Shown piece after piece: positions 1 to 12,993 of a DNA stretch of 64,000 nt; positions within the stretch are counted from its first letter, which is position 1; every line of letters begins with the position of its first letter. The translations under genes were made by a program, and so were the position numbers. The DNA comes from Enoplolaimus lenunculus. Lineage: Eukaryota > Nematoda > Enoplea > Enoplida > Thoracostomopsidae. The DNA is taken from assembly GCA_030248215.1 (NCBI GenBank), contig JASANG010000885.1, forward strand, positions 1-64,000, in the 5' to 3' direction. The notes under the pieces are model-generated. The model did no database searches and was not told the DNA's origin. It worked only from the letters and a program-made list of their open reading frames with translations.

Positions 1-56
1 GGTCCACTGGAATAATTTCGGTCCCCCTAGAACGTTTTCATGTTTGCTGCAAATGG

Positions 57-3000
57 CCAACATTTCGTGTTAACAAAATCTTGAGAATCTGTGGTAAAAT
101 TAAGAGATCATAACCGTATAAATAACTGACAATTGACAAAGTAAATTCGGAAGTTGGTCCTTTCGGACAATTTAACAAAATAATACTTCAAATACTACAG
201 CAGCTACACTCTGATAAACATCAATACATATATTGCAGCTATACCAATGCAAATGCGAACAGACTAAGTTTTGTGTTGTTTTTGTTTGTTTCATTTGTTC
301 ACATAACGTTTAGTATTTTGTATACTGGTTTATTGTTTACTTGGCGGTTATACACGGAAGCCCTGCGGCGGATCCAGAAATTTCTCATGTATTGGTAGCA
401 GGGTGCAACCGGAATTACAATTTACCGGAACCGGAATTTGAAAATTTTACCGGAACCGGAAAATTAAAAATGCATTTCACCAAAAATTTCATTTTAATCT
501 TATTTTTTCTCTGTTATTTGTGAAATATACCTTAGTCGAACTAGTACGGTAAAGCAGGACATGCAGCATTTAAATGTGTCGTGTGGTGGGTGGCCGAAAG
601 GCCACACTTGCTATTTCTACAACAATTAAACAACAACCACGATTTTTATCACCATACTTGACACAAGCTCAGGTTTACCAAAATGTTCAGTAGGCGTTCC
701 CTATAATCCCCACACGATGAATTACTGACGTACTTAAAGTTTTGATAACGGATCTACATTCTTGATTTTAATTCCAATTCAAAAGCCCCAAGACATACCC
801 AACGGCTGGAAAGTTATTTCATGTACTAGGCGATAATACACAGACGCACGAATTAGCTTGAATATCGGGGTGCAAGCGAAGGTTAAAAATACCGGAGCTG
901 GAACTAGAGGTCAACAATATTTACCGGAACCGAAAACGGGGTTGAAACAGGAGGTGAATGGATACTTTGACAGTTAAAATGATGTCCATGGTAAGGCGAA
1001 ATCAGCTAATTATTAATGATTGGTATAATTAATTTGCAAATTTCAGCAAATATCTGTACGATGTTAATTTTTCTGGTTTTTGGGCTTATTTTTTACGAAA
1101 AAGCAGCAGGCAAAAGTAAATCAAGGTAACTTTTTGTAATGCGTCCAAAGTTTAGCTTGTTACGTACCATTTTGAGAAAAAAATTGCCGACATTTCGTGT
1201 TAACAAAATCTTGAGAATCTGTGGTAAAATTAAGAGAGCATAACCGTATAAATAACTGACAATTGACAAAGTAAATTCGGAAGTTGGTCCTTTCGGACAA
1301 TTTAACAAAATACTACTGCAAATACTACAGCAGCTACACTCTAATAAACATCAATACATATATTGCAGCTATACCAATGCAAATGCGAACACACTAAGTT
1401 TTGTGTTGTTTTTGTTTGTTTCATTTGTTCACATAACGTTTAGTATTTTGTATACTGGTTTATTGTTTACTTGGCGGTTATACACGGAAGCCCTGCGGCG
1501 GATCCAGAAATTTCTCATGTATTGGTAGCAGGGTGCAACCGGAATTACAATTTACCGGAACCGGAATTTGAAAATTTTACCGGAACCGGAAAATTAAAAA
1601 TGCATTTCACCAAAAATTTCATTTTAATCTTATTTTTTCTCTGTTATTTGTGAAATATACCTTAGTCGAACTAGTACGGTAAAGCAGGACATGCAGCATT
1701 TAAATGTGTCGTGTGGTAGGGGGCCGAAAGGCCACACTTGCTATTTCTACAACAATTAAACAACAACCACGATTTTTATCACCATACTTGTCACAAGCTC
1801 AGGTTTACCAAAATGTTCAGTAGGCGTTCCCTATAATCCCCACACGATGAATTACTGATGTACTTAAAGTTTTGATAACGGATCTACATTCTTGATTTTA
1901 ATTCCAATTCAAAAAGCCCCAAGACATACCCAACGGCTGGAAAGTTATTTCATATACTAGGCGATAATACACAGACGCACGAATTAGCTTGAATATCGGG
2001 GTGCAAGCGAAGGTTAAAAATACCGGAGCTGGAACTAGAGGTCAACAATATTTACCGGAACCGAAAACGGGGTTGAAACAGGAGGTGAATGGATACTTTG
2101 ACAGTTAAAATGATGTCCATGGTAAGGCGAAATCAGCTAATTATTAATGATTGGTATAATTAATTTGCAAATTTCAGCAAATATCTGTACGATGTTAATT
2201 TTTTTGGTTTTTGGGCTTATTTTTTACGAAAAAGCAGCAGGCAAAAGTAAATCAAGGTAACTTTTTGTAATGCGTCCAAAGTTTAGCTTGTTACGTACCA
2301 TTTTGAGAAAAAAATTGCCGACATTTCGTGTTAACAAAATCTTGAGAATCTGTGGTAAAATTAAGAGAGCATAACCGTATAAATAACTGACAATTGACAA
2401 AGTAAATTCGGAAGTTGGTCCTTTCGGACAATTTAACAAAATACTACTGCAAATACTACAGCAGCTACACTCTAATAAACATCAATACATATATTGCAGC
2501 TATACCAATGCAAATGCGAACACACTAAGTTTTGTGTTGTTTTTGTTTGTTTCATTTGTTCACATAACGTTTAGTATTTTGTATACTGGTTTATTGTTTA
2601 CTTGGCGGTTATACACGGAAGCCCTGCGGCGGATCTAGAAATTTCTCATGTATTGGTAGCAGGGTGCAACCGGAATTACAATTTACCGGAACCGGAATTT
2701 GCGAATTTTACCGTAACCGGAAAATGAAAAATGCATTTCACCAAAAATTTCATTTTAATCTTATTTTTTGTCTACTATTTGTGAAATATACCTTAGTCGA
2801 ACTAGTACGGTAAAGCAGGACATGCAGCATTTAAATGTGTCGTGTGGTAGGGGGCCGAAAGGCCACACTTGCTATTTCTACAACAATTAAACAACAACCA
2901 CGATTTTTATCACCATATTTGACACAAGCTCAGGTTTACCAAAATGTTCAGTTGGCGTTCCCTATAATCCCCACACGATGAATTACTGATGTACTTAAAG

Positions 3001-6000
3001 TTTTGATAACGGATCTACATTCTTGATTTTAATTCCAATTCAGAAAGCCCCAAGACATGCCCAACGGCTGGAAAGTTATTTCATATACTAGGCGATAATA
3101 CACAGACGCACGAATTAGCTTGAATATCGGGGTGCAAGCGAAGGTTAAAAACACCGGAGCCGGAACTAGGGGTCAACAATATTTACCGGAACCGAAAACG
3201 GGGTTGAAACAGGAGGTGAAGGGATACTTTGACAGTTAAAATGATGTCCATGTAAGGCGAAATCAGCTAATTATTATTGATTGGTATAATTAATTTGCAA
3301 ATTTCAGCAAATATCTGTACGATGTTAATTTTTTTGGTTTTTGGGCTTATTTTTTACGAAAAAGCAGCAGGCAAAAGTAAATCAAGGTAACTTTTTGTAA
3401 TGCGTCCAAAGTTTAGCTTGTTACGTACCATTTTGAGAAAAAAATTGCCGACATTTCGTGTTAACAAAATCTTGAGAATCTGTGGTAAAATTAAGAGAGC
3501 ATAACCGTATAAATAACTGACAATTGACAAAGTAAATTCGGAAGTTGGTCCTTTCGGACAATTTAACAAAATACTACTGCAAATACTACAGCAGCTACAC
3601 TCTAATAAACATCAATACATATATTGCAGCTATACCAATGCAAATGCGAACACACTAAGTTTTGTGTTGTTTTTGTTTGTTTCATTTGTTCACATAACGT
3701 TTAGTATTTTGTATACTGGTTTATTGTTTACTTGGCGGTTATACACGGAAGCCCTGCGGCGGATCCAGAAATTTCTCATGTATTGGTAGCAGGGTGCAAC
3801 CGGAATTACAATTTACCGGAACCGGAATTTGAAAATTTTACCGGAACCGGAAAATTAAAAATGCATTTCACCAAAAATTTCATTTTAATCTTATTTTTTC
3901 TCTGTTATTTGTGAAATATACCTTAGTCGAACTAGTACGGTAAAGCAGGACATGCAGCATTTAAATGTGTCGTGTGGTAGGTGGCCGAAAGGCCACACTT
4001 GCTATTTCTACAACAATTAAACAACAACCACGATTTTTATCACCATACTTGACACAAGCTCAGGTTTACCAAAATGTTCAGTAGGCGTTTCCTATAATCC
4101 CCACACGATGAATTACTGACGTACTTAAAGTTTTGATAACGGATCTACATTCTTGATTTTAATTCCAATTCAAAAGCCCCAAGACATACCCAACGGCTGG
4201 AAAGTTATTTCATGTACTAGGCGATAATACACAGACGCACGAATTAGCTTGAATATCGGGGTGCAAGCGAAGGTTAAAAATACCGGAGCTGGAACTAGAG
4301 GTCAACAATATTTACCGGAACCGAAAACGGGGTTGAAACAGGAGGTGAATGGATACTTTGACAGTTAAAATGATGTCCATGGTAAGGCGAAATCAGCTAA
4401 TTATTAATGATTGGTATAATTAATTTGCAAATTTCAGCAAATATCTGTACGATGTTAATTTTTTTGGTTTTTGGGCTTATTTTTTACGAAAAAGCAGCAG
4501 GCAAAAGTAAATCAAGGTAACTTTTTGTAATGCGTCCAAAGTTTAGCTTGTTACGTACCATTTTGAGAAAAAAATTGCCGACATTTCGTGTTAACAAAAT
4601 CTTGAGAATCTGTGGTAAAATTAAGAGAGCATAACCGTATAAATAACTGACAATTGACAAAGTAAATTCGGAAGTTGGTCCTTTCGGACAATTTAACAAA
4701 ATAATACTGCAAATACTACAGCAGCTACACTCTGATAAACATCAATACATATATTGCAGCTATACCAATGCAAATGCGAACACACTAAGTTTTGTGTTGT
4801 TTTTGTTTGTTTCATTTGTTCACATAACGTTTAGTATTTTGTATACTGGTTTATTGTTTACTTGGCGGTTATACACGGAAGCCCTGCGGCGGATCTAGAA
4901 ATTTCTCATGTATTGGTAGCAGGGTGCAACCGGAATTACAATTTACCGGAACCGGAATTTGAGAATTTTACCGGAACCGGAAAATGAAAAATGCATTTCA
5001 CCAAAAATTTTATTTTAATCTTATTTTTTGTCTATTATTTGTGAAATATACCTTAGTCGAACTAGTACGGCAAAGCAGGACATGCAGCATTTAAATGTGT
5101 CGTGTGGTAGGGGGCCGAAAGGCCACACTTGCTATTTCTACAACAATTAAACAACAACCACGATTTTTATCACCATACTTGACACAAGCTCAGGTTTACC
5201 AAAATGTTCAGTTGGCGTTCCCTATAATCCCCACACGATGAATTACTGATGTACTTAAAGTTTTGATAACGGATCTACATTCTTGATTTTAATTCCAATT
5301 CAAAAAGCCCCAAGACATGCCCAACGGCTGGAAAGTTATTTCATATACTAGGCTTTAATACACAGACGCACGAATTAGCTTGAATATCGGGGTGCAAGCG
5401 AAAGTTAAAAACACCGGAGCCGGAACTAGAGGTCAACAATATTTACCGGAACCGAAAACGGGGTTGAAACAGGAGGTGAAGGGATACTTTGACAGTTAAA
5501 ATAATGTCCATGGTAAGGCGAAATCAGCTAATTATTATTGATTGGTATAATTAATTTGCAAATTTCAGCAAATATCTGTACGATGTTAATTTTTTTGGTT
5601 TTTGGGCTTATTTTTTACGAAAAAGCAGCAGGCAAAAGTAAATCAAGGTAACTTTTTGTAATGCGTCCAAAGTTTAGCTTGTTACGTACCGTTTTGAGAA
5701 AAAAATTGCCGACATTTCGTGTTAACAAAATCTTGAGAATCTGTGGTAAAATTTAAGAGAGCATAACCGTATAAATAACTGACAATTGACAAAGTAAATT
5801 CGGAAGTTGGTCCTTTCGGACAATTTAACAAAATAATACTGCAAATACTACACCAGCTACACTCTGATAAACATCAATACATATATTGCAGCTATACCAA
5901 TGCAAATGCGAACAGACTAAGTTTTGTGTTGTTTTTGTTTGTTTCATTTGTTCACATAACGTTTAGTATTTTGTATACTGGTTTATTGTTTACTTGGCGG

Positions 6001-7115
6001 TTATACACGGAAGCCCTGCGGCGGATCTAGAAATTTCTCATGTATTGGTAGCAGGGTGCAACCGGAATTAGAATTTACCGGAACCGGAATTTGAAAATTT
6101 TACCGGAACCGGAAAATGAAAAATGCATTTCACCAACAATTTCATTTTAATCTTATTTTTTCTCTATTATTTGTGAAATATACCTTAGTCGAACTAGTAC
6201 GGTAAAGCAGGACATGCAGCATTTAAATGTGTCGTGTGGTAGGGGGTCGAAAGGCCACACTTGCTATTTCTACAACAATTAAACAACAACCACGATTTTT
6301 ATCACCATACTTGACACAAGCTCAGGTTTACCAAAATGTTCAGTAGGCGTTCCCTATAATCCCCACACGATGAATTACTGATGTACTTAAAGTTTTGATA
6401 ACGGATCTACATTCTTGATTTTAATTCCAATTCAAAAAGCCCCAAGACATGCCCAACGGCTGGAAAGTTATTTCATATACTAGGCGATAATACACAGACG
6501 CACGAATTAGCTTGAATATCGGGGTGCAAGCGAAGGTTAAAAATACCGGAGCCGGAACTAGAAGTCAACAATATTTACCGGAACCGAAAACGGGGTTGAA
6601 ACAGGAGGTGAAGGGATACTTTGACAGTTAAAATGATGTCCATGGTAAGGCGAAATCAGCTAATTATTAATGATTGGTATAATTAATTTGCAAATTTCAG
6701 CAAATATCTGTACGATGTTAATTTTTTTGGTTTTTGGGCTTATTTTTTACGAAAAAGCAGCAGGCAAAAGTAAATCAAGGTAACTTTTTGCAATGCGTCC
6801 AAAGTTTAGCTTGTTACGTACCATTTTGAGAAAAAAATTGCCGACATTTCGTGTTAACAAAATCTTGAGAATCTGTGGTAAAGTTAAGAGAGCATAACCG
6901 TATAAATAACTGACAATTGACAAAGTAAATTCGGAAGTTGGTCCTTTCGGACAATTTAACAAAATAATACTGCAAATACTACACCAGCTACACTCTGATA
7001 AACATCAATACATATATTGCAGCTATACCAATGCAAATGCGAACAGACTAGTTTTGTGTTGTTTTTGTTTGTTTCATTTGTTCACATAACGTTTAGTATT
7101 TTGTATACTGGTTTA
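57..7115. repeat. Tandem satellite, ~1,131-bp unit, about 6.2 copies
   Basis: A head-to-tail array. The block around CATTTCGTGTTAACAAAATC recurs every 1,130-1,132 bp, as does a GGATC(C/T)AG site at 370, 1500, 2631, 3761, 4891 and 6023. Units differ by scattered substitutions and single-base indels. Each contains several TTTACCGGAACCGG blocks. Recurrent 60- and 71-codon ORFs are by-products of unit identity, not genes. The array begins inside a unit and ends abruptly at about 7115 after TATACTGGTTTA. Copies fall into two variant classes (GGATCC: 1, 2, 4; GGATCT: 3, 5, 6). Confidence 0.95.
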
Positions 7116-8278
7116 AAGCAGGAAAAAAGTTTGCCCATCTGAAAGCAAAGAGAATGGGGTTGTAGATTTTGTGGTTTTCAAGAGTAATATTTCTATGACA
7201 AACGCATATTTTTATTTGTAAAATATCAAAAACATACACCAAATTGTTAAAATTTGTTGATTTTGTTTAAGATAAATGTGCGTCGAATTTAAAGTAAGGT
7301 GTCACATATGCCCATAGCGGTATTGGCATGTGGGCCGGCACGTGTATAGAATAGGGCCGGAACGTTTTCCTGTGGACTGTATTTTATATGCTTTAAACTT
7401 TTTGCTTCTATTTTAGGTTCAGATTTAAGGTTTGGTTTTAAACAGGCTTATCTTTATGCTTGAACTAGGCTTAGGCTTAGGTATAGGCTCATACTTTATG
7501 CTAGGCATGTAGAACAGGCTTCAAATTTTTGCATTGAAATTGATTTCAGTAGCGTTGACGCTTGCGGTACATTTTATATAGAGTAGTTGTATATGGAACG
7601 GCAAAATTTAACAGTAGATGCTTTCCGATAAACTACCGTGAAGCCCTAGTTGTAAATTGCATTGAGCACATAATCATTATCTACATTTACCGTCTAAAAT
7701 ATGGCTACCCTAACCGTAAATTGAAACAAATACTGAGATGGCAGTTGTTGAGCAGACGGCTTTGCAAATACCGCAAGTGTAGTTACTTCTGTTTATGAGA
7801 TACCCCATTTATAACTACTATCATAAATTTTAAGCTAAAAATATTCAGAAATAAGATTTGTGAATGTTAAAATTGTATCGACAGCTTCTATTAAAACAAG
7901 CAATGAGATGCCGTCAACGAAACAAATATGAGGAATCATACGACGGCAAGCGTCAATTGACGATGCAAAAATCCACACAGCGTACGCTTTATAAAGTGGA
8001 CGATGCATTATAGAACCATATATTCTCCGGTCCTGAACAAGGTCAAGGGATTCTACGAAATTGTTCGTGGATTGAACCAATGTCAAGGTGAGGGCCGCAA
8101 CAGTAGTAGATATAAGCATGTATATTCCCGAGCGTATATTTTTAAGCGTAGAGATAAGCCTAGCCTATTAAGCCTAAGCATGAAAATTGTAGTCCCGCGG
8201 AACATGTGAGTGAACATCGGTTTTTGCAAAAAAATAAAATTTCATTTCGTGTTAAGCATACTTTGTACTTTTTGCGTT
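7116..8278. other. Spacer with partial TTAGGC element; no recognised gene
   Basis: From about 7315 there is a left end of the telomere-motif MITE family (GTATAGAATAGGGCCGG at about 7340), followed by degenerate TTAGGC motifs up to about 7500. More AAGCCTA motifs occur at 8150-8180. Apart from one unrecognised minus-strand ORF at 7835-8119, I see nothing coding. Confidence 0.5.
7835..8119 (-). CDS. Hypothetical 94-codon ORF, unrecognised
   Basis: An open frame whose N-terminus is hydrophobic (MLISTTVAALTLTLVQS) and looks like a signal peptide. It has a second hydrophobic stretch near residues 70-90. I do not recognise the family. The start codon lies in sequence resembling the right end of a TTAGGC-bearing MITE, so the apparent signal peptide may be chance. 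No splice partner was found. It could equally be non-coding. Confidence 0.15.
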   Translation of the reverse strand: MLISTTVAALTLTLVQSTNNFVESLDLVQDRRIYGSIMHRPLYKAYAVWIFASSIDACRRMIPHICFVDGISLLVLIEAVDTILTFTNLISEYF

Positions 8279-8530
8279 CACTGTAAATTTCCGTGAGTTG
8301 ATTTTAACTCAGAATGAGTTGAATCACTCAGTCTGAGTTAGGACTATCAGAACTCAGAATTTTGAGTTGATTCAATTCATTCTGAGTTAATTAACCAACT
8401 CGCCCAAAGTCAATTCAACTCAGCTTGAGAATGCAATCAACTCATAGTGAGTTTATGTTTACTGATATTAATTCAGAAATAACCAACTCGCTAGTAGAAT
8501 TGATTAATCAACTCATTTGAATTTACAGTG
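8279..8530. repeat. Palindromic MITE, GAGTTGA family (F1)
   Basis: Starts CACTGTAAATTT and ends AAATTTACAGTG. The two arms are nearly complementary along their length and built from GAGTTGA/TCAACTC motifs. About 252 bp, with no coding capacity. The family recurs at least ten more times in the window. Confidence 0.85.
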
Positions 8531-8761
8531 TTCTACGCGAATAAGTTGTAGTCTTTGCTAGTCTTTGCATAATTTAGTGGAAGGTATATTCATTTCACAT
8601 GTCAGCGTTTGAAGCGAAAACATTTATTTTCACAGTTGCTTGCCTATTACCACTTAATATCGCATTAATGCACTTTCTTCGATGCGCAAAATTATAAAAC
8701 AATTTCGGTCTTATTGGCTTTAAACAACTTTGTATATACAGCCACATTTTGTCAGAATGGC

Positions 8762-8932
8762 TCAGTCACAAGTAGTTGTATCCGCTGAGGACATGGTAGA
8801 GTCCATCATGTCGACTTTGAAAACATAAAAGTATTGGTAGTCGTCAGGGCCGGTGCAAATGCACCCCATAAAACCCACTTGGGTTTGGGCATCCAAGATA
8901 GGTGCCATACCTGAACAACTTTTAAAAAAGAT
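8762..8932 (-). CDS. Possible terminal exon, unrecognised
   Basis: On the minus strand a pyrimidine-rich tract and TTCAG acceptor near 8932 are followed by about 50 open codons (key stretch GFMGCICTGPDDYQYFYVF) and a TGA stop. Composition is protein-like, with aromatic and acidic residues, but I do not recognise the family. No upstream exon was established; the GC-richer island upstream (9260-12110) contains other minus-strand candidates. Confidence 0.2.
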   Translation of the reverse strand: MFFKSCSGMAPILDAQTQVGFMGCICTGPDDYQYFYVFKVDMMDSTMSSADTTTCD

Positions 8933-9274
8933 TGACATGGTTTGAAATGCGTCCAGTTTATCTCTCGTCCCGCTTGCGAATCTTATTGTAATATATCTTC
9001 GACATACTTTTAAATGCTTCAGACACTTGACATATCTTACAACAATCAGCAGGCTAGTAAATATGAAACATTTCTTGCTCGCTACTGTCACTCGCTAAAA
9101 TTTTTGGTTTCACTCTTCCGAAATGAAATATACAAGGTTGGTGATAAGTGACGGCCTTGGTATGTGCCGCGTCATTCCACCATTGGTTTGAACAGTACAA
9201 ACTGTGTCAGCCTTCACCATAAATGGAAAAAATTCGCGTTTCACAAGTTTAGTTCATTTTAATTTAAGAATGAG

Positions 9275-9712
9275 TTAACTTCTTAGGTCCATCGTTCTGT
9301 AACTTTTGTTGAAATTGCTATTATATAATTTCGAAAGGGCGTCTTCAGCCTCACAACTATTAAACTCGACGGTGGTTTGCTGTGGTATGCCTTGTATAAG
9401 GTAAGTTACCCTGGATCGAAAGTCCTTGCCACCCATCCTTGGCGGGTACCCCTTATGGATTGATCGAAGCCGGCTACTGTGTCTAGTTATGCTACTCCGC
9501 CCCAACATGTCCGGGATGGGTTTCCCATCTCGGGCCCGCAGTGTATGCACCATCTGAACGCAAATACTTATCGTTACCGGACTGTTGAATAAAATATCGC
9601 ACATAATTCCGTTTGGTAAAAGTTCCTCGCCGGCTATAAGCCGGCGAACGCTTCTGAAACACAGATTATCCCGAAGAAGATTTGGCGCTAGGAGACTCTT
9701 ATCCTCGCGCAT
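9275..9712 (-). CDS. Hypothetical 145-codon open frame, unrecognised
   Basis: The minus-strand frame is open to a TAA at 9275 and contains a strong acceptor-like TGTGTTTCAG near 9672, so the coding part, if any, probably starts there and not at the first ATG. The second half has a protein-like acidic stretch (VEFNSCEAEDALSKLY). A second frame is also open over part of the interval, so the correct reading frame is uncertain. It is on the same strand as, and about 600 bp downstream of, the PAM2 ORF at 10335-10562. No domain recognised. Confidence 0.25.
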   Translation of the reverse strand: MREDKSLLAPNLLRDNLCFRSVRRLIAGEELLPNGIMCDILFNSPVTISICVQMVHTLRARDGKPIPDMLGRSSITRHSSRLRSIHKGYPPRMGGKDFRSRVTYLIQGIPQQTTVEFNSCEAEDALSKLYNSNFNKSYRTMDLRS

Positions 9713-10334
9713 TCCTGCCCCCAGGTAAACTTTCTGACCACCGCGGCAAAATTACTTTGACCATCCAGTGGGCAGGCAAAATTTGGAGTGCGGGGAAAAA
9801 TAAATTCTTGGTAAAAAGGAGTTGGTCAAAAAGGAAAAAGAATAATGGGAACCCGCACCGCCTATCTTTAAGGCTGTAGAAATTTTCACTATACACAATA
9901 ATCATTCAATGCTCAGCGCTCAAAAATCACCCGGGAAAAGAAAAATGAAAAAGAAAAAAAAAATACCCATCCCCAGTCCGGACACGATCAAAAATTCCGA
10001 CCCAGACTTGCTCGTTAGCTACTCGCGCAAGTCTGAGTCCGAGATAACAGCAATATTCCCGTCCTGCGGGAATCCAACGAAAACAATAGCGCTATAATTC
10101 GGTAAAAACAACAATCTCAGAGTCAGTACTGAAACGGAATTCCGAACAACCCAGAAATCATAGGGGCTAACATCCCTTATCAAATCGGACACCTATAGTT
10201 TATTATGAAGTCAGAACTTGCTAACACTTTATGCATCATCCGTCACATAGTCATATTATGCATACATGGAGAACTTAACAAAACTTAGCACCTCGTCTTT
10301 CGCCTACAAATTCAACCCAAACATGTCTCATTAC

Positions 10335-10562
10335 CTTTTCCGCTTCTCGCCGTAGCGTGGTTTCCCATGCTGCTACTTCTTCCCGAGCCGGTGGACTTGC
10401 CGCCCACCGGCCCCCTTCCGGTGTTGCCGGACGAAACTCTTCCGCGAGCGGGTTCAACCGGGCCGACGTCTTAGGTGACACTGGAATCGTTTCCGACGTT
10501 GAAGACGCCGACTTCGTCGGCGGAGGAGTTTGCGGCGGGCTGTCCCGAGCATTTTGGTCCAT
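10335..10562 (-). CDS. Candidate first exon with PAM2 motif (copy 1)
   Basis: Seen: ATG at 10562, 76 codons, then AAAAG followed by GTAATG, a phase-0 donor. Unspliced, the frame stays open to 10275. Residues 1-33 are Ser/Thr/Pro-rich and disordered-looking. Residues 34-45 read ARLNPLAEEFRP, followed by GGRWA and an Ala/Glu/Arg helix-like tail. Known: the LNPxAxEFxP pattern is the PAM2 signature that docks on the MLLE domain of poly(A)-binding protein (as in Paip, ataxin-2, eRF3 and Tob). Inferred: this is the N-terminus of a PABP-binding protein. A paralogous exon with the same motif, same following RWA and same donor phase lies at 13969-14124. Whether it belongs to a host gene or a mobile element is undecided. 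Confidence 0.45.
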
Positions 10563-10710
10563 GTTTGAGCCGAGTTCGTTGGTTTCGTTGTTTGAAATAA
10601 AAATTTGGACAGTTTCGACGTTGTTAGTAGGTGAATTGCATCAGCCGAATTAATGCACACGGTTAAATGCGTAATCGTATATTTTTATTTTACAATGAAC
10701 CTGAATGCAA

Positions 10711-10763
10711 TTGGGTTAAAACCACGGTTGAGTCGAGCTAGACTCAACCGGAGTCTAACCCAA
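10711..10763. other. Stable inverted repeat (nested hairpin)
   Basis: Two nested inverted repeats: outer TTGGGTTA/TAACCCAA and inner GGTTGAGTC/GACTCAACC with a 6-bp loop (GAGCTA). It lies about 150 bp upstream of the PAM2 ORF start on the minus strand. Could be a structured RNA or a degenerate small mobile-element end. Confidence 0.5.
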
Positions 10764-12257
10764 CTCAAAATCGCGTTTACAAATAATTTTTTGCCTAGAT
10801 GTACTCATCGAGAAATTTCAACTAGAAAAACGCGTACAGCCACCCGTACCGGAGTGGCCCGTACGGCGCTGGTACCGGCCACCCCGGTACGAGCGCTATT
10901 TTTCACCAAAAGAAAACATAAACCGCAAACTACAAATCTAACATAACGCCAAATTAGCCGCAAAAACTCAATTCCACTTTTACTATATTACACCACGGAA
11001 TATATCGTTCTCCAGCTAGAATTTCTAACCACCAGAAATGTAAAAACACGTAAGCATAAATTATCGCCGAAAACATATATCAAAATCCATCGCCATCTTA
11101 AAAAGCCAAGAAACTTGAACAAGAAAAAGAAAATTGATGCTAGCTAAGAATCTTTATTCAACGTAACTCAAAATTACACTCGATCACAATTCCACCGAAT
11201 TATTACCAATTCATCCGAAATTTAAGAAAATTCCTTGCACCTCAACATTAAGAAAACTATAACAACTTACTCTAACCGTCAGAAAACTAAAATGACTACG
11301 ACACAAATCTAACTGCCAAATTTAAACTCAAAACCATCTAAATTTGCAGAACAAGTATCGCAAAAGGTCAAATAAACTAAATAACATATGATAACCTTCA
11401 GATACTATGATGAATGCACACTTAACTTCAACTACGCAATATTCAAAAGCTTACCGCCCAATTTCGCCATACTAAACATCCACACCGCCAATTCCAACCG
11501 TAAAGTTCAAAATTTCAAAAATCTTAATTTCGATATAACCCATAAGGGACTACACAAGCCGGCAAAAGGCAGAAAAGACCGCCCCGGGGTCAAAAACACT
11601 CAAATCCAGTTCGAATCAACCCTTTCCGCGAGTTTTACTCACCTGCGCTCTCCCTTCAAACCCCTAGATCTCAAATTTGCAACCACCAAATGTCACGCCT
11701 ACGGAGTACTACACCCAGCGGTCACACACTTGGATCCCCCAGGTGAATACCCCGCTACGGCTCCAAAAACATTTCAACCAGTGGTTTTCCAACCCGACAC
11801 GCTCAAATTTCGCGTCTCTCGGGTTTCCCCAAACGAAAATTCAACTCAGCGGAGTCACGGATCCAGTGGTATCCCTACATCCCCCCTTCTTTGTGCTTGA
11901 TGCCCTCATCAAGAGGTTGCTAGGCAACACCACAGAGCGCCAAAAAGGGTACCGGGGACACCACAGATACGTGAACTCCGCAGAGAGAGCACAGAGCATT
12001 TCTCATCCAGGGTGAGCCTTTTCTCGGCAACACCCTAAATTCACTACTAACGTTTTCCACGAGCCCAGCACCATCCTAACCGACTAAGCCAAACTTGATT
12101 TTTACACAGAAAACTACCATTTTGAAAAATTTATGAAATTAAGGTGTTGAAATGTTCAAATGGAGATTCGTTGGATACGATCAACCGCTAAAAACGTATA
12201 CTGCATCAAACAATGGACATTCGTGTTAGCATTTTTTTGTATGAAATAATTCATTAA

Positions 12258-12498
12258 TCCCTATTCACACGTGCAAGTGTTTGCTACGATGACTTGCAGC
12301 TGCAACTTGCACTTGCAAGTTTTGGTCCAAAAACCCGGTCAAAAAACTTGAAGCTGCAAATAATTCATTCAAAATCATAGCTAGAAATTCAGTTCAAATG
12401 TGTGAATAATTTATATGCAAGTTCAATGAATTTATTGCAGCCGCTTTGTCATAATGCAAGTTCTGCGAGCAAGTTGCAGCTGCACGGTGAATATGGTT
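12258..12498. repeat. MITE, CTATTCACACGTGCAAGT family (F5)
   Basis: The left end CCCTATTCACACGTGCAAGT and the degraded right end (tgcacggtgaatatgg) are inverted copies. The interior is rich in the inverted pair CTTGCAGCTGCAA. Better-preserved relatives are at 18219-18471 and 31796-32071. Confidence 0.7.
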
Positions 12499-12787
12499 TT
12501 ATACATTGTTTAAATACAGACAAAAATAAATCACAGTTTGCTAATAAGCAACGCTGCAGCTTAAAAATAGCAATGTTTTAAAGACTTCTGAGACAAAGTT
12601 TGGCACAAACATTTACGCTTGACGTTTACAACAAATTTGAGGATAAGCGCTAGTAAGAACAGCTTTTAATGAAGCTATTAATTGATTTCATTTAGATGTA
12701 CTATTGTACCAGCGACCAGAAAACAACTGCAACTTATTGCTGTTGGATACAACTAAAATGGCAACTTAGACAAAATATTAATTATAA

Positions 12788-12993
12788 CCAGGGTGTAAAC
12801 AGATGATATAAATGACGGAAACGGAAAACGGATATTGAAGTATATAAATTTCAGATAGGCATTATTTTTCTGCCAACACAATTGAGACGTGTAAATGTTC
12901 ACTGGGATTTCTAAAATTTTGATAAAAAAATGGCGGTTATACCGATTTTTTTTAGATTATGGCAGAAACTATAAGTCAGAAAGTAAAAAGGCG
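12788..12993. repeat. Left part of F8 repeat (GGAAACGG family), interrupted
   Basis: Starts AGGGTGTAAACAGATGATA with GGAAACGGAAAACGG. It aligns by eye to the first ~200 bp of the intact copy at 56959-57309 and breaks off about where the GC-richer island begins. The matching right end is at 15625-15680, so the island was inserted into this repeat. Confidence 0.6.

Larger units (their letters stand above)
9260..12110. other. GC-richer island with minus-strand exon-like ORFs
   Basis: Base composition shifts here from AT-rich repeats to sequence with higher GC and many CpGs; the plus strand is A/C-rich. It holds a PAM2-bearing ORF (10335-10562), a minus-strand open frame of 145 codons (9275-9712) that I cannot assign, and a stable inverted repeat at 10711-10763. 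The island resembles the one at 12994-15625, which has a related PAM2 ORF, so both may be copies of one gene or one mobile element. No reverse transcriptase, transposase or integrase domain was seen. Confidence 0.5.

Noticed and set aside
341-6962. Repeated 60- and 71-codon ORFs in the satellite
   Set aside because: They recur only because the units are near-identical; variant units break the 60-codon frame, with no homology and no codon-level constraint visible.
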